A stretch of 64,000 nucleotides of DNA. Source: Medicago truncatula (Eukaryota > Streptophyta > Magnoliopsida > Fabales > Fabaceae). Positions 22,977 through 32,642 of the stretch are shown one piece after another. Where the stretch lies: NCBI RefSeq assembly GCF_003473485.1, contig NC_053048.1, forward strand, positions 45,008,755 to 45,072,754, written 5' to 3'. Every line of letters starts with the position of its first letter. The stretch's first letter is position 1. The position numbers and the translations under genes are program-made. The notes under the pieces were generated by a model that saw nothing but the letters and a program-made list of their open reading frames with translations, had not been told where the DNA came from and ran no database searches.

Positions 22977-24403
22977 GTTAAATATGTTTTTTTTTTTTTT
23001 GACCAACAAAAACTCATATCATTTCATTCATCACACAATTTGGAATACAAGATGGAATCAAATCAAAGACTTGGTGACGAGCTTGAAATATTGACACCCT
23101 AGCGAAACTATGAGCGACAACATTCGCTTGTCTCCTAACAAAACTTATCTTAAAGTTTGTAAATTGTTGTAATAGTGACCTGCAGTCATCAATGATACTA
23201 CCAAATTCTGCCTGGTTGTTATTCTTATCATATATGCTATCCACCACTAGTTTACAATCTAGTTCTAATTGCACATTTGATAATTCTAACTGTCCAAGCC
23301 ACAAAATGGCATCGCGTAATCCAACTGCTTCCGCTTCTTGAGGAGGAGGACAACCTTCATACCAATTTGTAGCAGCTTTTATGAACCTGCCTCGCTGATC
23401 TCGAACACACATACCTGTCCCAAACCGGTTCTGTTCACTGAAAATGGCTGCATCTACGTTACATTTCAGAAATCCCGCGGCTGGTGGCTGCCACGCAATT
23501 GTATCTTGCGGTGATTGCTGAACTTGTGTAGTAGCAGAATTTCTAGCAGCTTGCCATTGAAATAACAACTCGCGCGCTAGCTGGACTGCTATGTTACTCG
23601 GCTGCAGCTGACCATCCCATACCTTGTCATTACGACGTCTCCAAATACACCATAACATCATCGCCAAGTCCTTGCATTCTTCAACTATCAGCCTGCACAG
23701 TAAAGAGAAAATACAAGCTGCAAAGCTCTCGGCAACAGCAACAGTTGCAGAAATGACGTCCCATAAGCCAGCTGTTCGCCAAACTGTCTTCGCCTCATCG
23801 CATCCAAGAAAAACATGCCAGTCATTCTCATAATTTGTTTCACAAAAAGGACAACAATCTGTACATGGCACACCTTTGTCTTGCAGTCGCATACGCGTAG
23901 GAAGAACACCTCTCAACGCTCTCCAGAGAAAGACTTTTACTCTTTGTGGTATCTTCAAACTCCACATTCGAGTCCATTCTCCCGGTACTCGATATTCTTC
24001 ACTATCAACAAGTGTTTCCATGGCATATCTATATGCGGACTTTACCGTATAAACTCCCTGACTATTAAATTTCCATATGCGCTTGTCCTCTCTATCTCGA
24101 TGCAACAGCACCAGTTTGGATATAGCCTTCCTATCTTGTTCATTAAAAATGGCTGCAATCAAATCCCAATTCCAATTTAGTCCCTACAAAATCATACATT
24201 TTCAAGTTTAATTTAGTCCCTGAAAAAATTTTGTTCAATTTTAGTCCTTATAAAGTTTTGAGGACTAAAAATAATTTGTTTAAGAAAAAGTTTTCAAAAA
24301 TAAAGTGCAATATTATGGAAGATTAAACTTACACTTAAATTTAAAAATGACTAGACTTAAAAGCTCATAATTTTATAAAAACTAAAAACATATTTAACCA
24401 TAT
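22977..24403. mobile_element. Mutator-type MITE split by a LINE
   Basis: The left end GTTAAATATGTTT (about 22979) and the right end AAAAACATATTTAACC (about 24387-24402) belong to the family at 5628-6168. The LINE at about 22990-24175 lies between the first few bases and the rest of the left arm (TTTAGTCCCTACAAAATC from 24178). The MITE was therefore there first. Confidence 0.7.
22990..24175 (-). mobile_element. 5'-truncated LINE, ORF2 C-terminus (zf-RVT and RNase H)
   Basis: An open minus-strand frame of 382 codons (24162-23014) covers the end of a LINE ORF2. It has a zf-RVT domain with CPFC and a downstream H/C pair (WHVFLGC), then an RNase H domain with NVDAA, PPQEAEA and LELDCKLVVDSI holding the expected acidic residues. 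The T-run at 22988-23000 is its poly-A tail on the other strand. The polymerase part is missing through 5' truncation, so the copy cannot move itself. It is in the same family as the LINE at 42600-44745 (shared ending QVFDLIPSCI). The unbroken frame suggests a fairly recent insertion. Confidence 0.87.
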
Positions 24404-24874
24404 ATTTAGTGTGTAACTTTGAGATCTATTTCAAAAAGAGAATTTGAAAATGAAAAGTATATTTCTATGGACACACAAGAACGACAATCAACTAACCAAA
24501 TAAATGAGCTCAAGTGGTTAAAGAGTTTCAACAAAGGATAAATTGTTCGAGTTGAGATTCTCTCCATTTATTAAAATAAATAGAGATTACCATTGTGGTT
24601 AATTTTATTTAAAATGTATCGTAGAAATGATCATATTGATATATTTTACGAAATAAGAGACAATTTAAAATAATATAAAGTATAAAATTAATGATATTTA
24701 TTGACAATAAATCTAGTAACATGGTATACAATTATACAATTTTTTGACAGAAAAAAAATAAACATTTTAATTAAATTATTTGGGGGGACCATGACCTAAT
24801 AAGTAATAATACTTGATAAAACATTTTAATATACTTTAGTTGTAGTATAGTTTATAATTTTTTTATTAGAAAAT

Positions 24875-25605
24875 TACACTAACCTCCCCTCAGGTTTTCT
24901 TAAACAACACATAAACCCCCTCTATTTTAATAAAAACAATCACCTCCCCTCTATTAACACCGTTTAACATCAATTTGTATATACAATTCTAATCCCCTTA
25001 CACCATGACAAAACAACTCTGCTTCACTGTGCTTTAATATTCACTTTAACATTCCCTGTAATATACTTCATGGCCAATGTATCTTGATATGGTGTGAAGC
25101 GATGTTGCTGAAATTATAGTATCATGGATTCTTTTTCAGATATCAGATTGCTTTTGATTTGCGCCTATGAAAAAATTTGTGTGCATCTTGTACCAGTTGA
25201 TCAAATAATGATTTTTTCTTTTCTTTTTAAAGAATAAAGCAGTGTCAATTCCCTCATCCCTAATAATTAGAATATATACGTTATCCATTCATATTGACTT
25301 AAAAAGATAAATAATCTTCAAACACATGTAGCCTCTCCAAACATCAAAACCAACCAGACTAATTTTATGGAGGAAACATCGCTACTGTCAATTGCAGTCT
25401 TGAATCCCAAGGGAGTCATGTATGCTTATTGTAGAAGGAACGCTTTGACTTGCTGAAACTTCCGTTAATAGAAGATTAACAGTGTTAACTTATAAGGGAG
25501 GTGTGTGTCAATTATATAAATAAATAAGGGAGGTTAGTGTTCATTTTTAAACTAGAGGGGTCCATGTGTTGTTTAAGAAAACCTTAGGGGAGGTGAGGGA
25601 CCATT
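24875..25605. mobile_element. long inverted-repeat element
   Basis: The left arm (CCTCAGGTTTTCTTAAACAA near 24891) and the right arm (TTGTTTAAGAAAACCTTAGG near 25569) are inverted copies extending about 100 bp. The middle (25000-25480) is unrelated AT-rich DNA. No target duplication was fixed. No coding region. Confidence 0.7.
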
Positions 25606-27368
25606 GCCTCTAAAGGTCTGAAAAATTATTATGTAACAATTGATCTGAAAAATTATCATGTAAGTTTAATCAATTTTGAAATCGTTTTATTTTAACAATA
25701 GAATCGCTTTACCTTTGTACCAAAAAAAAAAGAAAAAGAAATCGCTTTACCTAAGTGCTTCAACTATCGAGAATTTTATTTTTTGTTGTTTAAGTAGGTT
25801 CAATGCGGACTTAGTTCCTCTAACTCAACACCTCATACAAACTTCTTTTTTTTTTTTTTTTTTTAGAAAATCTCATACAAACTTCTTAAATGTCATACAC
25901 TAACAACTTTATAATTTTTATTGATAATTTTATATCGTTATATTGTTAATTTTTTTTTTTAATTTCAAAACATGAGGGATCCGCATAGAGAGAATGCTTA
26001 TGTGAGCCACTTCTAAATAGGTACAATTTGTGCTTTTGCCATAATAGGGATACATGGAGGTAAGTCAAGTCCAATTCTTTTACACACTTCACAACATTTA
26101 AAAACTTTAGTAATAGAAATAATGAATGGAGAGATCTTAACTTCCATTGTGAATATCTCGGTATCTATTCAATATTGCAAAGCCACTTTTGTTCATTTTA
26201 TTTTTGGGTTAATCCTCTGACCTCCGGTTTCTAGGAGAAGAAGACCCTATTAATTCACAGTTCGGCCATGGGATAAGTCAAGTCAAATCAAAAATATCTT
26301 CATAAAAAAATCGAATTCAGATTCTCCCGTTGATTCGTCTTTTATTGAAGTTTATTAGCCACTTATTCACTTTTCTTCACTTTGATCAAACATTTATTTG
26401 AGTTGGCCAATTTCAATTGCATTTAATGTTAAATTTTTCATTTTGATATCATTAGACTATGGTTTTTTTTAGATTACCCTCTCTTATTTAGAGGGTATTT
26501 TACCCTCTCATGATATCAACCAATCAAAACGTAATATACATTGACAACATTAAATGTCATAAATGAGTCAATTTTTTTTTCTAAAAAAAGAATCAATTAT
26601 AATCATAAGGTAACTTTTAATACTTTTAATTTTTATTTAATTATAGACATGATTACATTAGAGATCTTTTATCTTATTTATTTGTTACACTTGGGTCCTT
26701 TATCTTTATTTTTTTTCGCTTAGGTCTTTTATCTCTTATAAAAGCACATATACATCCTTTTTCTCTTTTTTTTTTTTATTAAAAAATACATAATTTTATT
26801 TTTTAAAATATCTTTTTATTAAAAATGAAACAAATCCAGAAATATGATGAAGATGTTCATCATCTTCCTTTGAATCTTCATCATATTATCAAAAAAAATT
26901 CTACACAAATATATCTCCAAATATCATGAATTAATGTTATATTCACCTCAAATCTTATTTTAAACACAAAAATCAAACCCCTATAGAGAAAGAGATTTAG
27001 TTTCATCACAAAAAAAATTAGTTATATAAATTGTCACGCTGTATATTATTATTATTATTATTTTCTAACTCAATATTCAAGTCCGACATAAAAATAACCC
27101 CAAAATTGATAGCAGCTTTGCACATCAATTTTGTTGTTTCCAGAACAATCTTAACTTTTATAAAGCCTAAGTTCAATTTCTTACTTCTTATACTACTATT
27201 TCAAGCTAAACGTACATTCTTTTAAGATTAACCACTGCAATAAAAGTGCTATAATTTTAGTATTTAGAAGATAAATGCACATGTAAAATTAATGACAGGA
27301 AACGTATACTAATAACATTCTTAAGCTTAATAGACTTGTGATCATGAATTAAGCTAAAGTACTCTCCT
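25606..27368. other. intergenic, no gene seen
   Basis: AT-rich with several homopolymer runs (T18 near 25847). A short GAGGGTA-type inverted pair is near 26476-26510, and a TTGGGTCCTTTATC-style MITE end near 26690 lacks a partner. Small ORFs here have no family features. Confidence 0.4.
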
Positions 27369-27376
27369 ATAAATAC
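27369..27376 (+). promoter_or_regulatory. TATA box of the proline-rich repeat gene
   Basis: TATAAATA lies 106 bp upstream of the start codon of the gene at 27482 and would place transcription start near 27400, giving an 80-nt leader without an upstream ATG that I can see. Confidence 0.6.
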
Positions 27377-27481
27377 TAGTGTAGAGAACACTATCTTACA
27401 ACCACTACTAGCTAGCAAGCACAATTTCACATTGCATTCCTTGCTTCTGATATATCCTAATCCTAAATATTCTACAACCAA

Positions 27482-28366
27482 ATGGCTTCAGTTTTCCTTT
27501 CATCTATAGTCATCTTTCTGAGTGCTGTTTCAGCCATAGAATCAGCAGCTGCTGCGGATGTTTTTCCAACCGGTGAACCAGTTCCGGTTCATTTTTACCC
27601 CCTAAGTGTGCCACTTCCACCAAAACTAGGCCATGTTCTGCCCACTGGTGAACCAGTTCCAGTTCATTTTTACCCCTTAAGTGTGCCACTTGCACCAAAA
27701 AGCCATGTTCCTACCAGTGTGCCACATCCACCGACACAAGAACATGTTATACTCACTGGTGAAAACGGTCCAGTAGTTCCGGTTAATCCATTTCCTGCCA
27801 ATGAGCCACTTCCACCAACTCCAGAACATGTTATGCCAGAAAGTACTGTGCCACCTTCTACTCGTCAAGCTCTTCCAACAACAAACCATGTTATGCCTAC
27901 TGGTGAACCAGTTCCAGTTCATGCTATTCCAGAAAGAACTGCGCCACCTTCTACAACACAAGCTTTTCCAACAACAAACCATGTTATGCTTACTGGTGAA
28001 CCAGTTCCAGTTCATGCTATTCCAGAAAGAACTGCGCCACCTTCTACAAAACAAGCTTTTCCAACAACAAACCATGTTATACCTACTGGTGAATCAGTTC
28101 CAGTTCATGCTATTCCAGAAAGAACTGCGCCACCTTCTACAAAACAAGCTTTTCCAACAACAAACCATGTTATACCTACTGGTGAACCAGTTCCAGTTCA
28201 TGCTATTCCAGAAAGAACTGCGCCACCTTCTACAAAACAAGCTTTTCCAACAACAAACCATGTTATACCTACTGGTGAACCAGTTCCAGTTCATGCTGGT
28301 CCAGAAAGTACTGTGCCACCTTCTACAGGTCAAGCTTTTCCAAGTTCTAGGAAGATCAAGTATTGA
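27482..28366 (+). CDS. secreted proline-rich repeat protein, possible peptide precursor
   Basis: I do not recognise a named family. The 294-aa intronless product starts with a clear signal peptide (hydrophobic VFLSSIVIFLSAVSA, residues 4-18) and has no Cys. The N-terminal half repeats PTGEPVPVHFYPLSVPL twice. Residues 135-289 consist of five near-identical 31-residue repeats with the core TGEPVPVHAIPERTAPPST. The tail is RKIKY. The first ATG after the TATA box was chosen. Pro, Val, His and Thr dominate; there are no SPPPP extensin blocks. The low nucleotide divergence between repeats 2-4 indicates recent amplification. It could be a cell-wall structural protein or a precursor that yields several copies of one small peptide; the sequence alone does not decide. 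Confidence 0.85.
   Translation: MASVFLSSIVIFLSAVSAIESAAAADVFPTGEPVPVHFYPLSVPLPPKLGHVLPTGEPVPVHFYPLSVPLAPKSHVPTSVPHPPTQEHVILTGENGPVVPVNPFPANEPLPPTPEHVMPESTVPPSTRQALPTTNHVMPTGEPVPVHAIPERTAPPSTTQAFPTTNHVMLTGEPVPVHAIPERTAPPSTKQAFPTTNHVIPTGESVPVHAIPERTAPPSTKQAFPTTNHVIPTGEPVPVHAIPERTAPPSTKQAFPTTNHVIPTGEPVPVHAGPESTVPPSTGQAFPSSRKIKY
27884..28348 (+). repeat. five 93-bp in-frame coding repeats
   Basis: Units start at about 27884, 27977, 28070, 28163 and 28256, each opening AACCATGTTAT and encoding NHV(M/I)xTGE. Units 2-4 differ by only a few bases; unit 5 diverges at its end. Because the period is a multiple of three, the other frames and the antisense strand also stay open and give spurious ORFs. 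Confidence 0.95.
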
Positions 28367-28462
28367 GTTTAACATGATGAAAGACACTATCTAGACTATA
28401 ATGTGGTGACCCTGTTTGTCTAAACAGATGTCTAAAATAATGTAACTGGAATCCTACATTCT

Positions 28463-28468
28463 AATAAA
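28463..28468 (+). terminator. polyadenylation signal
   Basis: AATAAA about 100 bp after the stop codon of the proline-rich repeat gene, the only consensus signal in its immediate 3' flank. Confidence 0.5.
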
Positions 28469-28873
28469 ACAGCTATATTAATTAGCATTTTAATTATATT
28501 CTATCTATATTTGTAGAACTTTTATCTTTATCAACATATATATCTCTTTATCTGTTCATGTATGTCCTAATTGCTTTCTCCCATGAAGTTTGCAACCCAA
28601 TTACATGTTAGATAACACTGTATTTTCATATAAAACAATAACAGCTCATAACTTCTCAAGTCAAACAACATTTGTAATTATATTTTTGATGGATTCATGT
28701 CATATATATTTATTAATCTACCAAAAAGAAATTAAAGTGACAAACATTTTAGATTGTACATCATGAAGGTTGAATTATCTTTTGCTTTGCTTTGTGTGAT
28801 CATCTATCTTACGTAGTCGCATGCCAACAGATATCTTGTCAAAATCCTTGAAATTAAAATTCAATTAGATATA

Positions 28874-29171
28874 CTCCCTCAGTCCCGAGTTAGCTGAGCC
28901 ATTTTTTCTTTTCACACATGTTAAGACTAATATATAAATGAAAGAGAGAGAAAAATGGTTTTAAGTGTTCTTGGTAAGTATTGGTGCATTTTCCACTATC
29001 ATAAATGCAAAATAGAATATATTGAATTGGAAGTTGTGAAAGTAGTATTAATTAGAGTTATAAAGAGAAAGAAATAATTAATATTTTATTGAAAAGTAAA
29101 ATGACTCAGTTATTTTGGGAAACTTTTTTTTTTTTTTTGCAAATGGCTTAGTTATTGTGGGACGGAGGGAT
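28874..29171. mobile_element. Stowaway-type MITE
   Basis: Ends CTCCCTCAGTCCCGAGTTAG and the inverted match ending GTGGGACGGAGGGAT are flanked by TA on both sides, the Tc1/mariner Stowaway pattern. Internal sequence repeats GACTCAGTTATT and GGCTTAGTTATT near the right end. No coding capacity. Confidence 0.8.
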
Positions 29172-30019
29172 TACAAGCATCCAAATAGTAAACAAAAAAT
29201 AATGAATAAATTATAGGGCAACAATGTGGTGGTTTGAGTTGGTATTGGACACAAGAAGATTGTGTTGTAAGAGTTAAAGGGTGCAGTTTTGTCAATTGTA
29301 TATTGCAGAAAATAGTGGGTTGCTTAAATTTCACTATGCTACAATGTTATAGTGCCTCTATCTGATAACACTTCGTACTAAATGGTAGAACAATACCGAC
29401 TTGTTCCAATTCCACTACACCGTAGTGTTATAGCGTTAGTATAGCCGCTATTTGACACTGCAAATGATTTGTGTTTTCTTGGTTTGAAAGAAGATGATAG
29501 TGAAACCATAATTTTAATTTTATTTTTTAAAAATAATAAATGATAATCCATCTCAGCAGTTCAATGTATTTGTATTAATTTGAGTAGCAGTATTTTTTTG
29601 TCAAAATGGCTATACCTGCATATATGCAGCAGAAACACAAAATGATATGAGAAAAAGCTTTTAAGAACTCTCCTTTTGGTACATGAATTGCAGTCAAAAT
29701 TGAGCATTGATTAGCACTGGCAACCTCAAGTTTCTCAACTGACAGACAAAAGGGGCTTCAACATACTTATATGCTTGCAACAATGAAGCAAAAACCGGTC
29801 ACTCCTTGAAGTGTTAAGAGTGTGAAACTTCATGATAAAGCAGCACAGCCACAGTGGAACCATTTTGTCGATAAGCCAGTGGAACTATTTTGGGAACAGC
29901 AGGAGCGGTTGAAACAATGACTTACTTCCTCACCTTTTGCTAACAATGAAATAATCAACTCTTTTCCAAAAATGCCAAGTATGTGTCATATGCAAGCCAT
30001 GTTAGAAACTCAATTAAGT
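29172..30019. other. intergenic, no gene seen
   Basis: Unassigned AT-rich DNA downstream of the PPR remnant. No repeat boundary or RNA gene is visible. Confidence 0.4.
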
Positions 30020-30900
30020 GGCAACAAGGTTCCATCCTGGAGCTTTCTTGAGTTTCTCTTCTTTCATCATCTTTCTCAGTCTCAAAACTTTGGGCCATTG
30101 TCTAGCCTATGCGTACATATTTGACAAAGCAACATGAGCTCCATGATTATGTGGTTCCAGAGCAAGAATTTCTTTCGCTACTCTTTCAGCCAACTCAGTG
30201 TTGCCATTATTCTTGCTAGATGCCAGCAAAGATCCCAAAATAACAACCACGCCTGGTTTCCATGGCATCCCTTTTATAAGTTCCTCTGCCTCTCCCAAGA
30301 TGGTCGACCATGCAGCCATAATGCTCAATCTTCGGTTCGATACCATACACAACCTTCATCGAACAAAAAACCTCGCGACCGACATCAATCAAATCTGCAT
30401 GACAACTAGCAGATAGAATCCCAACGAATGTGACACCATTAGGAACAACAATCCCCTCCTTCTTCATACTCTCAAATAAATTAAGAGCATCTTCAACATG
30501 TCCATGATGAGAAGCCAAACCAAATATCATAGCATTCCAAGTAGCAACATTCCTCTAAGCCAACTTCCTCACCATCAAAATTGACCCATTCTTTGCGTAC
30601 ATATAAACCAATGGCGTCACAAGAACCACACCCACTTCAACCTCTTTCACTCATAAACTCATGAACCATTTCCCCAAGCTCAAGACAACCCGACCGGGCA
30701 CAAGCCGACAACACCGAAACCAAGGTAGCACCAGTAGGCTTAAACCCTACAACAACCATATCCCCTTAAAAAGTTATGAGCATATACCTACAAATCTTGT
30801 AGTTCAAAGACTCAAACTTTTCAGCAGAATTTCATCAAACATGTAACGGGCATCAACCAAATCACCAGAAATAGAATAGCCACATGACAATCTAAGTCCA
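30020..30900 (-). pseudogene. PPR (E-type) protein pseudogene, piece 1
   Basis: Minus-strand frames carry consecutive pentatricopeptide pieces: LVSVLSACARSGCLELGEMV near 30730, RNVATWNAMIFGLASHHGHV near 30540, VTFVGILSASCHADLID near 30430, IEHYGCMVDHLGR near 30330, and an E-motif end ELAERVAKEILALEPHNHG with KKAPGWN near 30040. Stops and at least two frame changes (for example near 30290) break it. The N-terminal part is absent beyond about 30900. Functional relatives act in organelle RNA processing. A second, shorter copy is at 36495-37272. Confidence 0.8.
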
Positions 30901-31252
30901 GCCTGAATTTAAGCACGTGTGTTTGGACCTGTTTAGAAGGTACCAATATCAATACAATAAAGGATATTTTAATTAATTCTTCTTTAATGCTCATATTTTT
31001 AACTTTAACTTTCCGTTAAAAAAACTTCAATTTTAAAATGACATACAAGAAATCTATGAAACCCCGATATATAAAAAATGATGAAATATTGTGTCCGATA
31101 CCGATATTCGCCCAATACGTTTTGGTGCGTATGGAGAAAAAATTGATATAATATAAACGAGTAAATATAAACTTCAATTTTTATTTTTTTTGGAAAAAAA
31201 ATTGTCTGATAAATTTGCGATAAGGTTGGTTTGTACTTGATATAATATAAAC
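30901..31252. other. intergenic, no gene seen
   Basis: Sequence with a counterpart at about 37655-37870 (shared GCTCATATTTTTAACTTTAA and CCGATACCGATA), part of the duplicated segment. Confidence 0.5.
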
Positions 31253-32115
31253 GAGTAAATAGTCAATTTTCCCCTTGAAATTGTAGGTTTCGTCAATTAC
31301 CACATTGAAATTAACAAAACTTCAATTACCCCCTGAAATTGCATAACTTTAATCAATTTACCCCCTCCGTCAAATTTTTTTCTTAATTGTTTACGGTTAT
31401 GATCAAATACTCCCCTGAAATTTTGCACTTATGTGCAAAATGCCCCCTAAACTTGAAAATTTATATTTTTTTTTATCCTTGACTCAAAAGATATTAAAGG
31501 CAAACAAATTAACAATTATTGATCATATAAATATGTATGTAATGTATGTTTATGCAGCTATTGGTCATATAAATCTTTATGGAAGGTATGTTACTCTCAT
31601 GTGTTTTAAATATATACATATATAGAAGACTTTTCTTTACACAAGTTGGTAATTATGTTACAGTATGCAGTCATAAAGTACACAAGTCTTTGATAATTGT
31701 GTGTTCATATGTTAATATCTACGGAAGGAAGAAGAAACAAAGCTTGTTGATAAATATGAAATATGAATGAAAATGTTGCACATGACAAAACCATTATTTC
31801 TTTGGCATATATTCATTCATTTTCTTGTGAATAGAATTTTTATGACAATAGGTATAATATACTACTTGAAGAACTAAATATATGATTTTTGGTAAGAAAA
31901 AAATCTAAATTTTTAAGTTTACGGGACATTTTGCGCATAAGTGCAAAATTTCAGGGGGGTATTTGATCATAACCGTAAACAGTTAACAGAAAAATTTGAT
32001 GGAGGGGTAAATTGATTAACGTTATGCAATTTCAAGGGGATAATTGAAGTTTTGTTAATTTCGAGAGGTAATTGACGAAACTTACAATTTCAAAGGGGAA
32101 ATTGACTATTTACTC
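31253..32115. mobile_element. long-TIR foldback MITE, second copy
   Basis: Same family as 17707-18579, with ends GAGTAAATAGTCAATTTTCC and its complement. It is flanked by a perfect 10-bp direct repeat TAATATAAAC (31243-31252, 32116-32125). Arms are more diverged than in the first copy. Confidence 0.92.
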
Positions 32116-32159
32116 TAATATAAACATTTATACTAGTAAAAAAATTGAAACTTAAAACA

Positions 32160-32642
32160 AGGATTTTGTTGGTTAGGTCGAAACGACCTTGACCCTACAA
32201 CGAGACCTTCAACTCAATTGCACACCTAAAGCAGTAAGTCGTCGTAGGCTTGAAACTCAAGTTTCCGATATTGCACTTGCATTGTGCAACTAATATAAAT
32301 CAACCAGGAAAACTCAACATACATTCTTTGCACAAACACCACCTTCCATCAGTTACAACTCCAACTCGATCCATCAACCCCTCAGTAGTTTAAAGGATAA
32401 GAGGTTGTCATATGATAAACACTTGATTATAAAATCTCTCAACAATGAAAAAGAAAGTTTAACCTAACAAGACTTTGTCCATGTCTAACACTACAACGAT
32501 TCCTTCATATTAGAAAATTAAATAAAAAACACCTAAAAGGATAATGGATATTGAAATTCATATCAACATAAATTATACGATGTTTGTAAGAATGAATTCC
32601 CTAAGATCACTACTAAATTCATTATAAATAAATAAAATAACC
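32160..32642 (-). other. 3' flank of F-box copy D
   Basis: Homologous to the flanks at 1585-2121 and 37900-38886 (shared motifs TTGCACACCTAAAG, AAATCAACCAGGAAAA). No coding region. Confidence 0.65.

Noticed and set aside
27677..28394. Long ORFs on the minus strand and in another plus frame across the proline-rich repeats
   Set aside because: The 93-bp period is a multiple of three, so open frames repeat in every phase. The plus frame at 27482 has the TATA box, signal peptide and polyadenylation signal.
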